A stretch of DNA of 64,000 nucleotides from Antrihabitans stalagmiti (GCF_016482825.1 NZ_JAEMNV010000006.1:124001-188000), one strand, 5' to 3'; positions 1-8,906 are shown, counted from the stretch's first letter. The notes: generated by a model not told the origin, from the sequence alone. Translations and numbers: made by a program.

Positions 1-1
1 G

Positions 2-64
2 GCCGAAGTGTTCGCATTCGTCCAAGGCGAGAGTAGGGGCGAGCTCGCAGACTGGACCGCATGA
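2..64 (+). CDS. C-terminal tail of an upstream gene (partial)
   Basis: The frame starting at base 2 is open and ends at TGA 62-64. It encodes a 20-residue tail ending in ELADWTA. The stop overlaps the ATG of the next gene in an ATGA arrangement, which suggests a coupled operon with the VOC protein. Too little is visible to name a family. Confidence 0.5.
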   Translation, partial: AEVFAFVQGESRGELADWTA

Positions 65-453
65 CAACGAGCGATAATCCACTGATCTGGCCGACCTTCA
101 GATACATCGATGCGCGCGCCGCAATCCGCTGGCTGGTCGAGGTGTTCGACTTCGAAGCAGTTGCTGTCCACGGCGACGGTGACGTGGTCGAGCACGCCCA
201 GCTTCGGGGACCGCTCGGCGGGGGAGTGATGCTCGGGTCCGCGCGATCCGAAGGGCCACTGCAGGATTGGCAGGTGGCGAGCGGATCCGCCTACGTCGTC
301 GTCGACAACCCGGACGAACTCTACGAACGGGCGATCGCCGCAGGAACGCGGATCGAAATCGAACTACGCGACGAGGACTACGGTTCCCGTGGTTTCACCT
401 GCCGCGATGCCGAAGGCGTTTTCTGGTCGTTCGGCACCTACCGCGGCGAGTAG
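61..453 (+). CDS. VOC (glyoxalase/bleomycin-resistance-like) family protein
   Basis: This 130-residue protein has the single-module VOC pattern. It opens with PTFRYIDARAAIRWLVEVF (the beta-alpha start seen in glyoxalase-like proteins) and closes with a GFTCRDAEGVFWSFGTY strand typical of the metal-site end of the fold. VOC proteins bind or isomerise small molecules, some conferring antibiotic or electrophile resistance. The substrate cannot be told. Translation appears coupled to the preceding gene through ATGA. The 3' end overlaps the convergent hydroquinone reductase gene by 16 bp. Confidence 0.85.
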   Translation: MTTSDNPLIWPTFRYIDARAAIRWLVEVFDFEAVAVHGDGDVVEHAQLRGPLGGGVMLGSARSEGPLQDWQVASGSAYVVVDNPDELYERAIAAGTRIEIELRDEDYGSRGFTCRDAEGVFWSFGTYRGE

Positions 454-1478
454 TTCGCGCCGTTCGCGGCGGGGACCGCTTCGCTCGCAGGAGGTGGCGG
501 TGGCGGCGTTCCTGCGCCGAAGGGCTTGCCGCCGAGCGCTTCTCGACCGTGTTCGCCGAACAGGTCGCTCAAATCCGGACCCTTCGGAACGATTCGGCTC
601 GGATTCAGATTCGTGTGCACGACGTAGTAGTGCTCTTTGATCTGCGGGAAGTCGATCGTGTCGCCGAAGCCTGGCGTCTGGAACAGGTCGCGTGTGTAGT
701 TCCACAGCACCGGCATTTCGGTCAGCTTGTTCCGGTTGGCCTTGAAGTGATTGTGGTAGACGGCGTCGAAGCGAATCAGTGTCGTGAACAGGCGGACGTC
801 GGCCTCGGTGATCGAGTCCCCGACGAGGTAGCGCTGTTTCGCCAGCCGATCGGTCAGTTCGTCGAGGCGCGCGAAAAGGCGGTCGTAGGCCTTGTCGTAC
901 GCCTCCTGTGAACCCGCGAAACCGCAGCGGTACACACCGTTGTTCACATCGCGGAAGACGACGTCGTTCACCTCGTCGATCTCGCTGCGAAGGGCGGTTG
1001 GGTAGAGGTCGGGGGCGCCATCGCGGTGGAACTCGGTCCATTCGGTCGAGAAGTCCAGAGTCATCTGCGGAAAGTCGTTGGTGACAACCTGTCCGGTCCC
1101 GACGTCGACGATCGCAGGCACGGTGATGCCGCGGTCGTAGTCGGGGAAGCGAGCCAGAAATGCGTCCTGCAGACGTGGAATCTTCAATACGGGGTCGACG
1201 CCGCCGGGATCGAGATCGAACGACCAACTGCGGTCGTCGTGCGTCGGTCCGCACATACCCATCGAGATGGCGTCTTCGAGACCGAGCAGGCGCCGGACGA
1301 TCACCGTCCTGTTGGCCCAGGGACAGGCGCGGGCGACGACGAGCCGGTAGCGGTCCGCCTCGACCGGGTACCCGTCGCGACCATCCGCGGTTATCCGGGT
1401 CTCGATGTAGTTGGTGTCGCGCTTGAAGTCTTTCTCGGCTGGTCGTGCTCCGGTGTCGGTGCTCACCTCCTCCACCAT
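438..1478 (-). CDS. glutathionyl-hydroquinone reductase-like (Xi-class GST family)
   Basis: From ATG 1478 the product is 346 residues, the usual size for the YqjG/ECM4 family. The diagnostic CPWA motif (RACPWANRT, Cys52) begins the thioredoxin-like half; the C-terminal half is all-helical GST-like (LVGDSITEADVRLFTTLIRF). Family members reduce S-conjugated hydroquinones. Actinobacteria use mycothiol rather than glutathione, so the physiological thiol is probably mycothiol (inference). The extreme C-terminus adds a proline run of low complexity. GTG 1463 is a possible downstream start. A perfect palindrome at 1494-1511 lies 16 bp upstream, and a PadR regulator diverges from the same interval, so thiol/quinone-responsive control is plausible. 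Confidence 0.88.
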   Translation of the reverse strand: MVEEVSTDTGARPAEKDFKRDTNYIETRITADGRDGYPVEADRYRLVVARACPWANRTVIVRRLLGLEDAISMGMCGPTHDDRSWSFDLDPGGVDPVLKIPRLQDAFLARFPDYDRGITVPAIVDVGTGQVVTNDFPQMTLDFSTEWTEFHRDGAPDLYPTALRSEIDEVNDVVFRDVNNGVYRCGFAGSQEAYDKAYDRLFARLDELTDRLAKQRYLVGDSITEADVRLFTTLIRFDAVYHNHFKANRNKLTEMPVLWNYTRDLFQTPGFGDTIDFPQIKEHYYVVHTNLNPSRIVPKGPDLSDLFGEHGREALGGKPFGAGTPPPPPPASEAVPAANGANYSPR

Positions 1479-1493
1479 AGCGACCGGAGGCGT

Positions 1494-1511
1494 ATATTCC
1501 AGCTGGAATAT
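1494..1511. promoter_or_regulatory. 18-bp perfect palindrome, probable PadR operator
   Basis: ATATTCCAGCTGGAATAT is its own reverse complement. It lies between the reductase start (1478) and the PadR start (1572), where it could govern both. Its AT-rich ends around a GC core fit a dimeric winged-helix repressor site. Assignment to the adjacent PadR gene is an inference from position. Confidence 0.7.
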
Positions 1512-1571
1512 TTGGCTTGGACTATGTCGGACGTTCGGCGTAGCGTCGCCGTGGTCGGGAGGTGCACACAC

Positions 1572-2216
1572 ATGGCAGCAACAGAGTCTCGAACGCAGTC
1601 GGCCGCGAAATTGGTCTCACCACTGGGGATCGCCGTACTCGCCCTGCTGTTCGAACGACCCATGCATCCCTACGAGATGTACCAACTGCTCGTGCAGCGG
1701 CACGAGGAACGCAACGTCAAGATCCGGCCGGGCTCGCTATATCACACGGTCGACCGGCTTGCCGGTGCGGAATTGGTGCGCGCGACGGGTATCGACCGGT
1801 TGGGTAATCGGCCGGAACGAACCACCTACGAGGTCACGACGTCCGGTCGCACCGCATTGCGTGCACGCCTCGGGGAGGCCCTCGCGACTCCCGTCGAGGA
1901 GTATCCGCTGTTCCCTCTTGCCCTGTCCGAAGCCCACAATCTCGAAGCGGACGTCGTCGTCGACATGCTGAAACAACGTATCGCCGCCCTGGAGGACCAC
2001 GCGGACGAGCTCACGGCGCTCGGTGACGTTGCCGCCGAAAACGGTGTGCCACGGGTCTTTTGGCTGGATATCGGATATCGACGCGTTGTCGTCGATGCCG
2101 AGATCACCTGGCTGCGAGCGCTCGTCGCCGACATTGCCGAAGGGCAGCTGCCCTGGATGGGTCCCAACTACAAACACGTGCAGTCGACGCCGACCGTCGC
2201 GGCCAACGAAACGTAA
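1572..2216 (+). CDS. PadR-family transcriptional regulator
   Basis: The start is ATG 1572, preceded by GGGAGGTG at a good spacing. The 214-residue protein has an N-terminal winged helix (LGIAVLALLFERPMHPYEMY, then KIRPGSLYHTVDRL, typical of PadR recognition helices) and a C-terminal helical dimerisation region, as in PadR-s1/Vir-like regulators. Such proteins usually repress neighbouring efflux or stress genes and are released by phenolics or drugs. The MFS exporter starts 10 bp downstream on the same strand, so the two are almost certainly one operon. The palindrome at 1494-1511 is the likely binding site. Confidence 0.9.
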   Translation: MAATESRTQSAAKLVSPLGIAVLALLFERPMHPYEMYQLLVQRHEERNVKIRPGSLYHTVDRLAGAELVRATGIDRLGNRPERTTYEVTTSGRTALRARLGEALATPVEEYPLFPLALSEAHNLEADVVVDMLKQRIAALEDHADELTALGDVAAENGVPRVFWLDIGYRRVVVDAEITWLRALVADIAEGQLPWMGPNYKHVQSTPTVAANET

Positions 2217-2226
2217 GGAACAACCC

Positions 2227-3708
2227 GTGGAAATCACACACAAACCATGGCGGGCGCTCGGCGCGCTGTGCCTCGGCTTCTTCATGATCCTGCTCGACAT
2301 GACCATCGTCTCCGTCGCGAATCCGGCCATCCAGGAAGATCTGCGTACCGACATCAACAGCGTCATCTGGGTGACGAGCGCGTACCTCCTCGCCTACGCC
2401 GTTCCGCTGCTGATCACCGGCCGTCTCGGTGACAAGTACGGACCCAAGAACCTCTACCTGACGGGCCTGGTCGTCTTCACGATCGCGTCGCTGTGGTGTG
2501 GCATCTCCGGCAGCATCGAAATGCTGATCCTCGCCCGCGTCTTCCAAGGCTTCGGCGCCGCAATGATGACGCCGCAGACGATGGCCGTCATCACGCGGAT
2601 CTTCCCGCCGGACAAGCGTGGAACCGCGATGGGTGTGTGGGGTTCGGTTGCCGGCGTCGCATCGTTGGTCGGACCGATCGCGGGCGGCATCCTCGTCGAC
2701 TCGCTCGGGTGGGAGTGGATCTTCATCGTCAACGTCCCTGTCGGTCTCATCGCGTTTGCATTGGCGTGGCGCTTCGTACCGTCGCTGACGACCAACGACC
2801 ACAAGTTCGACTTCATCGGCGTTGCACTGAGCGCGGTCGGCTTGTTCTGCCTGGTGTTCGGTCTGCAGGAAGGCAACACATTCGACTGGTCGGCATGGAT
2901 CTGGCTGCTGATCGCATTCGGCATCGCGGTGCTGATCGGCTTTGTCTACTACCAATCGAAGACGCGAGTCGAACCACTCGTGCCGCTCGTCCTGTTCAAG
3001 GACCGCAACTTCTCGCTCGCCAACATCGGCATCACGGCGATGGCGTTCGCGATCACGGCGATGATGCTGCCCGCGATGTTCTACGCCCAGCAGGTGCGCG
3101 GGTTCTCACCGACAAAGGCCGCGCTGGTCTTCGCGCCGATGGCGATCGTCACCGGCGTGCTCGCACCTTTCATCGGCAAGCTCGTCGATCGGCTGCATCC
3201 GCGCTACATCCCCGCCATCGGCTTCCTGAGTTTCTCGATCGCGCTTGCCTGGTTCGCCGCAATCATGGAGCCCGACACCGCAATCTGGAAGTACATGATC
3301 CCGATCGCGCTGATGGGCGTCGGTAACGCGTGCATCTGGGCACCGCTCGCCGCCACGGCAACCCACGGACTGCCGCCGCAACAGGCAGGCGCTGGTGCTG
3401 GTATCTACAACACAACTCGTCAGGTGGGGTCGGTACTCGGGAGCGCGGCGGTCGGCGCGCTGATCGTGTCCCGGATCGCTGCGAAAGCCAACGGCAGCGA
3501 CTTCGCAATGGGCGAGCAGACCGGCCCACTTCCGCCACAGGCGCGCGAGTTGTTCAACTCCGCTCTCGCGGAATCGATGTTGCTCCCAGCCGGGATACTT
3601 CTGATCGGTGTGGTCGCCTCGTTGATGTTCGTCAGGCCGACCCGCTCCGAGCAGACCCCGGCACCCAAGAAGCCAACACCCAAAAAGGACACGATCCCTG
3701 CCGCCTAG
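2227..3708 (+). CDS. MFS multidrug exporter, DHA2 (14-TM) family
   Basis: GTG 2227 follows an AAGGAA sequence and gives 493 residues. Motif D1 of DHA2 exporters is clear near the start (LLDMTIVSVANPAIQEDL), followed by loop 2-3 motif A (GRLGDKYGPKNLYLTG) and antiporter motif C (GPIAGGILVDSLGW). Repeated hydrophobic segments fit about 14 membrane helices; the C-terminus is a short Lys/Pro-rich tail. Family members are proton-driven drug exporters in the cytoplasmic membrane. The gene directly follows the PadR gene (10 bp), so it is probably under PadR control. The exported compound is unknown; phenolic or quinone compounds are a guess from the neighbouring reductase. Confidence 0.92.
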   Translation: MEITHKPWRALGALCLGFFMILLDMTIVSVANPAIQEDLRTDINSVIWVTSAYLLAYAVPLLITGRLGDKYGPKNLYLTGLVVFTIASLWCGISGSIEMLILARVFQGFGAAMMTPQTMAVITRIFPPDKRGTAMGVWGSVAGVASLVGPIAGGILVDSLGWEWIFIVNVPVGLIAFALAWRFVPSLTTNDHKFDFIGVALSAVGLFCLVFGLQEGNTFDWSAWIWLLIAFGIAVLIGFVYYQSKTRVEPLVPLVLFKDRNFSLANIGITAMAFAITAMMLPAMFYAQQVRGFSPTKAALVFAPMAIVTGVLAPFIGKLVDRLHPRYIPAIGFLSFSIALAWFAAIMEPDTAIWKYMIPIALMGVGNACIWAPLAATATHGLPPQQAGAGAGIYNTTRQVGSVLGSAAVGALIVSRIAAKANGSDFAMGEQTGPLPPQARELFNSALAESMLLPAGILLIGVVASLMFVRPTRSEQTPAPKKPTPKKDTIPAA

Positions 3709-3717
3709 GCTCATCCC

Positions 3718-4503
3718 ATGAGACCGACACGACTCGAGCGAATCACGTCCGACGCAGGCGCTGAGATCGCTGTGCTGACCTTCGATCATCCGCCGCTCAA
3801 CCTGTTCGACCAGGCGATGTTCGACGCCATCACCGCCGACGTCGCAGAGCTGGTCGCCGACCCTCCACGTGCGGTTCTGCTGCGCGCGGAGGGCAAGGTC
3901 GTCTCCGGTGGTGTCGACGTGCACATCTTCGACGGCTTGTCGATCGACGAGGGAGCGGCGCTGTGGCGCAAGCTCTTCGACGAGATCATCCATCCGCTGG
4001 AATCGCTGCCGTGCCCGGTCGTCTACGCGGCGCACGGATTGACGCTCACTGCAGCATTCGAGATCGCGCTGGCCTGCGACATCATCCTTGCGTCGCCTCG
4101 AGCGAAATTCGGCCTGGTCGAAACCGTGGTCGGATTGACGCCGTCGATGGGCGGTCCGCAGCGTCTGGCCGAGCGGGCGGGATCGGGTCGGGCGCGTGAG
4201 CTCGTGATGACCGGCGGACTGTACGACGCCGCGACGCTGCACACGTGGGGCGTTGTGAACTCGGTGCACGACGACGTCGACGCCGAGGCGCGTGCGCTGG
4301 TCGCACGCCTGGCGGCAGGCCCGACCCGCGCGCATCACGCGACCAAGCAGATCGTCGAGGCGTGGCGCTCCGGTGGCGTCGCGCATGCCGACGAGGTGAC
4401 GCCGGAGGTGTCGGGCGCACTGTTCGCCACGTCGGACCTGAAAGGCGCGGTCCGCAGCTTCCTCGACGTCGGCCCTGGCAAGGCGACCTACACGGGGGAG
4501 TAG
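3718..4503 (+). CDS. enoyl-CoA hydratase/isomerase family protein
   Basis: This 261-residue protein has the crotonase fold. The CoA/oxyanion region (AEGKVVSGGVDVHIF) and both positions of the paired catalytic glutamates (AAFEIALACD and GLVETVVGLTP) are recognisable. The usual GGG before the first Glu is replaced by Thr-Ala-Ala, so the oxyanion loop is atypical and the reaction may differ from standard hydration. The length is normal. It starts 9 bp after the MFS gene and may be cotranscribed, but no functional link is evident. Confidence 0.85.
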   Translation: MRPTRLERITSDAGAEIAVLTFDHPPLNLFDQAMFDAITADVAELVADPPRAVLLRAEGKVVSGGVDVHIFDGLSIDEGAALWRKLFDEIIHPLESLPCPVVYAAHGLTLTAAFEIALACDIILASPRAKFGLVETVVGLTPSMGGPQRLAERAGSGRARELVMTGGLYDAATLHTWGVVNSVHDDVDAEARALVARLAAGPTRAHHATKQIVEAWRSGGVAHADEVTPEVSGALFATSDLKGAVRSFLDVGPGKATYTGE

Positions 4504-4554
4504 GCGCACCGGAGAACGAGCCGCGCTCGAGCAAGCGGAGAAGTTGGACCTCTG

Positions 4555-5145
4555 ATGGACATCGACGCCGACGCAGAATTTGAGCGGCTCGCCAGCGCGT
4601 TCCCCGAGTCGATACGCGGCGACGCCCGAGCAGCACTCTCGCACCTACCGCCCGCCGAACATGCGGCAATGTGTTCGATTGCCACAACGAATTCGGCGGT
4701 GCGGTGGCCACAGCTGAGCGTCGGCGGCGAGGTCGTCGACATCCCGACCCGTCAGTACCACCCGGTTGTCAGCCTCGACGGCGCCCTGCCGAGGTACCGA
4801 CCCATTCTCGCCTGCATCTACACCCGACACAACGACGGATTCGTTCGGCAACAGGCGCTTCGCGCGGTGTTCGAATCCGATGAGCCATGGACCGCACCGT
4901 TCGTCGTCCAACTTCTCGGTGAGTATGTCCTCGACATTGTTGCCGACGTCGCAAGGGTGGTCACAGACCCGCCGGACTCGCGAACGATTGCCTATGCGCG
5001 CTTCCTTGCCGACAACCCGGAGTTCTCGATACTCACTCGTGCCCGGGCCGCGAGCTACTGGAACGAGTACTACCGCAGGGACTATCCGCACGTCGCGAAC
5101 TATCCTGCGATGCTTGCTCTCTCAGCGTTGACTGCGCCGCGCTGA
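4555..5145 (+). CDS. conserved-looking hypothetical protein
   Basis: This 196-residue soluble, acidic protein was not recognised. It has no signal peptide, membrane segment or cofactor motif that I can name. Aromatic-rich stretches occur in the middle (RYRPILACIYTRHNDGF) and near the end (SYWNEYYRRDYPHV). Codon use matches its neighbours and third positions are GC-rich, supporting a real gene. It sits alone between the crotonase and the AMP-ligase. Confidence 0.65.
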   Translation: MDIDADAEFERLASAFPESIRGDARAALSHLPPAEHAAMCSIATTNSAVRWPQLSVGGEVVDIPTRQYHPVVSLDGALPRYRPILACIYTRHNDGFVRQQALRAVFESDEPWTAPFVVQLLGEYVLDIVADVARVVTDPPDSRTIAYARFLADNPEFSILTRARAASYWNEYYRRDYPHVANYPAMLALSALTAPR

Positions 5146-5254
5146 GTTCGCGTCGGCCTGCGGCGTCGCAACACTCCTTCGCCGAGAACCCAGCTCCTCC
5201 GACGCAAATGTGACCAAGGCCATATAGTCGAGCAAGCAGACTTCTGGAGGTCGG

Positions 5255-6508
5255 ATGGCGCCGACGCTGGTCGAGTACCCAGCGATACAGCCCCTCTCGC
5301 GAGACGATGCCGTCACGCGGAGTGGGGATGGTCTGCTGCACTACGGCGGACTTACACCGTCGCTCACCGAGTTCCTCGACGTCCGCGCGCATCGGTATGC
5401 CAATCGTGAAGCGATCGTCGAGATCGGCGGTCCGCGGATGACCTACCGCGAACTGTGGACCTCGGCATCTCGCGTCGCGGGCGGGTTGCAGGATCGCGGC
5501 ATCGGCGTCGGCGACAGAGTGGCCATCCGATTCCCGAACGGCGTTCGCTGGGTCCAGGCTTTTCTCGGTGCGTTGCTCAGTGGCGCGGTCCCGGTTCCGG
5601 TCAATTACGCCTACGGTCCGCGGGCCGCGGCAGCGTTGCTTGCCGACAGCGCCGCCGACTTCGTTCTCGAGGACGAATTACCTACTGGGCGAGCGTTTAT
5701 CGACGACGGCGCCTGTCTCAGCGAAATGGCGGTTCTCTGCTACACACGCGGCACAACCGGGCGGCCGCGGGGAGTCGAGCTCAGCAACGAGAATGTGCTC
5801 TCGGCGATCGAATCCGTCGTGCACGCGGAAGGCCTGTCGCGGGACGGAATTCGAAATCTCGTGCTGCTTCCGCTCGCCTACGCGATGGGGTGTGTCGATC
5901 AGCTGCTGCCGACGCTGGCCGTCGGCGGAACAGTCGTCGTTGCGCCGTCGCTGGATCCCGAACAGTTCCGCTACACACTCGGCGCCGAGCGGATCGACGT
6001 CGTGACGGCAACGCCGGCCGACTACGACGGCCTTGTCTCCGATCGCGGACTGCGCGCGTCGAGTACCAGTGGCGTACGTAAGATCTGTTGTGCTGCAGGC
6101 GCTTTGACCGACGATGCCGCAGCAAGATTGCGTGCGGTGTTCCCGGCAGCCAGGCAGTGGTCGTGGTGGGGAGCGACCGAGACGAGCGGCGTCGGCCTCA
6201 CGCTGCCCGACGAGTTGTCGACCAAGCGTCCCGGCACAGTCGGCGTCGCATTCGGCGGCACCGAACTTGCGCTGTGGGGCGACGAGACCGACAGCGGCCG
6301 TGGTGAACTGCTGTGCCGTGGGCCGAACGTGATGCGAGGTTATTGGCGCGACCCAGCGTCCACTGCCCGCAGGTTCACCGGAAACTGGTTCCACACAGGC
6401 GATGTGGTCGAGATCGACCGCGAAGGTTTCGTGCGGATGATTGCCAGGCGAACCGATGTCGAGGTGTCAGTCGAGCAGCCGATCCCGCAAGCGGCGCAGC
6501 ACATCTGA
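5255..6508 (+). CDS. AMP-binding acyl-CoA ligase-like protein lacking the C-terminal domain
   Basis: The start codon follows a strong GGAGG. The 417-residue product carries the large N-terminal domain of the ANL superfamily: phosphate loop CYTRGTTGRPRGVE, the WGATETSG motif, and the hinge-region aspartate motif (NWFHTGDVVEIDREGF). It stops shortly after the hinge. The mobile C-terminal domain of about 100 residues, which supplies the adenylation lysine and rotates for thioesterification, is missing; ANL enzymes are normally 500 residues or more. The last 42 bp overlap the convergent phosphatase gene, so the truncation may come from a deletion joining the two. It may be inactive, adenylate poorly, or have a different role. 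Confidence 0.85.
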   Translation: MAPTLVEYPAIQPLSRDDAVTRSGDGLLHYGGLTPSLTEFLDVRAHRYANREAIVEIGGPRMTYRELWTSASRVAGGLQDRGIGVGDRVAIRFPNGVRWVQAFLGALLSGAVPVPVNYAYGPRAAAALLADSAADFVLEDELPTGRAFIDDGACLSEMAVLCYTRGTTGRPRGVELSNENVLSAIESVVHAEGLSRDGIRNLVLLPLAYAMGCVDQLLPTLAVGGTVVVAPSLDPEQFRYTLGAERIDVVTATPADYDGLVSDRGLRASSTSGVRKICCAAGALTDDAAARLRAVFPAARQWSWWGATETSGVGLTLPDELSTKRPGTVGVAFGGTELALWGDETDSGRGELLCRGPNVMRGYWRDPASTARRFTGNWFHTGDVVEIDREGFVRMIARRTDVEVSVEQPIPQAAQHI

Positions 6509-7225
6509 GTCGATGCCGATCGTGTCGAGGTACTCCGGCATCCCGCCGTATTGATCCTGCACCGTCTTCATCGCCCGGCGATAGTAGTCCTCGTCGACGC
6601 CGAGGAGTTGGTCCGACAGGTTGGCTTGTTCGCCGTACCGTGCGGACACCATCGCTCGCAACGGCGCGATGCCGTCGTTGCTGCGGAGGAAGTCGGCGAT
6701 GATGTCCTCCTCGCGCACTTCGATCGCGTGCAGCAGCGTGATAGCCGTCCAACCTGCGCGATCCTTGCCGGCGGCACAATGCCACAGCGCGCGGGTGTCC
6801 GCGTTTGCAAGCGTGGTGAGAAGGTCGGCGATGGCGAGATGCGCCCCGGGCAGGGTCGGGAATTCTTCGTAGGCGGTGGCAAGGAAGTTGTGGGCTCGGT
6901 CTGCGGAGTCCAAGCGCGGTGCTTCGTGCGGCGCGGCTTCGTCGTCGTCGAGGTGAAATGGAACTTCGTGTAGCGCAACACCTTCCGGGAGGCGGTCCGC
7001 TCCTGCCTTGACTGTCTCGGCGGCGCTACGGAGGTCGAAGACATCGGTGATGCCCAACGTCAGCAGCGATTGCTGGCCGTCGGAGTCGAGGTCGGCCAAC
7101 TGGGCCGACCGAAATACGATCCCTGGCTGGACGGTTCGTCCGTCCTCGGTCCTCAGGCCACCCAGATCACGAAAGTTCCAGGTGCCGGACAGGAAGAACT
7201 GAGCATGGGCAGCAGCATCGGTCAC
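6467..7225 (-). CDS. tyrosine/lipid phosphatase, PtpB-like
   Basis: GTG 7225 gives 252 residues. The P-loop signature HCAAGKDRAG (nucleophile Cys150) is the extended HCxxGKDRxG form found in mycobacterial PtpB and Siw14/DSP-like lipid phosphatases. The N-terminal FRDLGGLRTEDGRTV motif is typical of the same group. M. tuberculosis PtpB dephosphorylates phosphotyrosine and phosphoinositides; the substrate here is unknown. It starts 53 bp after the molybdoenzyme gene on the same strand. A longer reading upstream to 7582 overlaps that gene and is unlikely to be real. The 3' end overlaps the truncated AMP-ligase gene. Confidence 0.88.
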   Translation of the reverse strand: MTDAAAHAQFFLSGTWNFRDLGGLRTEDGRTVQPGIVFRSAQLADLDSDGQQSLLTLGITDVFDLRSAAETVKAGADRLPEGVALHEVPFHLDDDEAAPHEAPRLDSADRAHNFLATAYEEFPTLPGAHLAIADLLTTLANADTRALWHCAAGKDRAGWTAITLLHAIEVREEDIIADFLRSNDGIAPLRAMVSARYGEQANLSDQLLGVDEDYYRRAMKTVQDQYGGMPEYLDTIGIDSDVLRRLRDRLLD

Positions 7226-7278
7226 CCTTGCGACGATAGGCGCTGCAGGCGTGGCAGTCCCGTTGGCCCGGGTTCTCG

Positions 7279-8823
7279 CTACTTGACCTTCACGGTCGTC
7301 TCGGGCCATCCGGTGGCACCGTCGGGAACCACGTCCGCTTCGTCGGAGGTCTGGGTCTCGCCGGTGGCGTCGGTCGCCCGCGCACGGATCACGTGTTTGC
7401 CCGGCTCCGCGTCCCACTCGAACGCCCATTGCCGCCAGGTGTCGATCGACACCTCGTCCGCGATGCGGGCCTGCTGCCACGGACCGTCGTCGATCTGGAC
7501 CTCGACACCGCGGATGCCTCGATGCTGCGCCCACGCGACGCCTGCGACCATCAGTCGTCCGGCCTGTAGTTCCGACGACCACTTAGGTGTGTCGATGCGG
7601 CAGCCGGTCTTGATCGGACCGCGTTCGGACCAACCACGTTTCGTCCAGTACGCCTTGGCGCGGTCGAAGCGCGTGACCTCGATGTCAGTCACCCATTTCG
7701 TCGCGGAGACGTAGCCGTAGAGGCCGGGAACGACGAGACGGGCAGGAAAGCCGTGGCTGACGGGCAGCGGTTCGTCGTTCATCCCGATCGCCAGCATCGC
7801 GTCGCGGCCGTCGAGCAGGACGTCGAGCGGAGTTCCCGCCGTGAAGTCGTCGATACTCGTCGACAGCACCATGTCGGCACCGGGCTGCACGCCGGCCTCT
7901 TCCAGCAGATCCTTCAACGGATAGCCGAGCCACTTCGCGTTGCCGATCAGGTCGCCGCCGATGGGGTTGGACACACACGCGAGGGTGACCATCCGCTCGA
8001 TCGGCTCGCGCGCGGACAGGTCGGCGAAGCTGAGCCGAATTTCGCGATCGACCATGCCGTGAATTCGCAGCGACCATTCGTCCGTCGTCAACTGAGGAAC
8101 GACCAGTGCGGTGTCGATGCGATAGAACTGCGAGTTCGGCGTCACGTAGCTGGCAAGGCCGGGAACCTTGAAGTCGGCACCCGTCGGTGCGGGTAGCGGT
8201 GGCGACGCGACGGTCGGTAGGCGGACCGCATCGCGGCTCGCGGAGACATCGCGAGCGTTGGAGCCCCAGATCCGGCCGCCGATACCGGCGAAGGCCGCTA
8301 CTGCGCCCGTTGCCAGCACCATGGCGAGAAATTCGCGTCGATCCCCACCGGATGCCTGGGCCGACGTGGGTGCCTCGGGCGCAACGGCACCAGTGCTGTG
8401 CTCCAACTTGCCGGTGAGCCAACGCAATACGGCTATACCGATAGCCACGCCAAGGATCGAGGGGACCGCGTAGGTCGGGGAGGCGTCGGATCGCGTCACG
8501 CAGGCCGCAACGGACAGCACACCGAATACGGCGAACAATGCCGAACCGTACGGTCGCGATCGTCGCTCGACGATGCCTGCAATGGCTGCAACGACAATGC
8601 TGACCGCAACCATCGTGAGGAAGAGCACCGTTTTGTCCGACGTGCCGAACTGCTCGATCGCCCACCGTTCCAGGCCGAGCGGCGTCAGCTCGACGACGAC
8701 ATCGCCGACGGCGGGTAGGGGGGCGCTGTTCGGGCCGATCGGCGCAGACACCAACTCCGCGACACCGAGGATGGCGCCTGCGGAGACCAATCCGGCGAGA
8801 GCGCGCAGGCTCCTGTTGACCAC
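7279..8823 (-). CDS. membrane-anchored sulfite-oxidase-like molybdopterin oxidoreductase
   Basis: This 514-residue protein has a hydrophobic N-terminal half with about four to five membrane helices (to about residue 150). A DRREFL twin-arginine-like segment with a hydrophobic stretch follows (about 178-205), then an oxidoreductase molybdopterin-binding domain. TLACVSNPIGGD carries Cys283, the expected molybdenum ligand, and a C-terminal Mo-co dimerisation-like beta domain follows (GVEVQIDDGPWQQARI). Related YedY/SorT-type proteins reduce or oxidise S- or N-oxides outside the membrane. The membrane-fused form is common in actinobacteria. The natural substrate is unknown. Confidence 0.9.
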   Translation of the reverse strand: MVNRSLRALAGLVSAGAILGVAELVSAPIGPNSAPLPAVGDVVVELTPLGLERWAIEQFGTSDKTVLFLTMVAVSIVVAAIAGIVERRSRPYGSALFAVFGVLSVAACVTRSDASPTYAVPSILGVAIGIAVLRWLTGKLEHSTGAVAPEAPTSAQASGGDRREFLAMVLATGAVAAFAGIGGRIWGSNARDVSASRDAVRLPTVASPPLPAPTGADFKVPGLASYVTPNSQFYRIDTALVVPQLTTDEWSLRIHGMVDREIRLSFADLSAREPIERMVTLACVSNPIGGDLIGNAKWLGYPLKDLLEEAGVQPGADMVLSTSIDDFTAGTPLDVLLDGRDAMLAIGMNDEPLPVSHGFPARLVVPGLYGYVSATKWVTDIEVTRFDRAKAYWTKRGWSERGPIKTGCRIDTPKWSSELQAGRLMVAGVAWAQHRGIRGVEVQIDDGPWQQARIADEVSIDTWRQWAFEWDAEPGKHVIRARATDATGETQTSDEADVVPDGATGWPETTVKVK

Positions 8824-8906
8824 GTCACGAGGGTAGCGGGATATCGTGATCCGCTGCGCGAGGTGTTCGGCGTCTCATCCGGGTGGCCGAGACATACGAT
8901 CGATGG

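Noticed and set aside
6467-7582. Longer phosphatase start at 7582
   Set aside because: The extension is Arg-rich and lies inside the molybdoenzyme coding region on the same strand.
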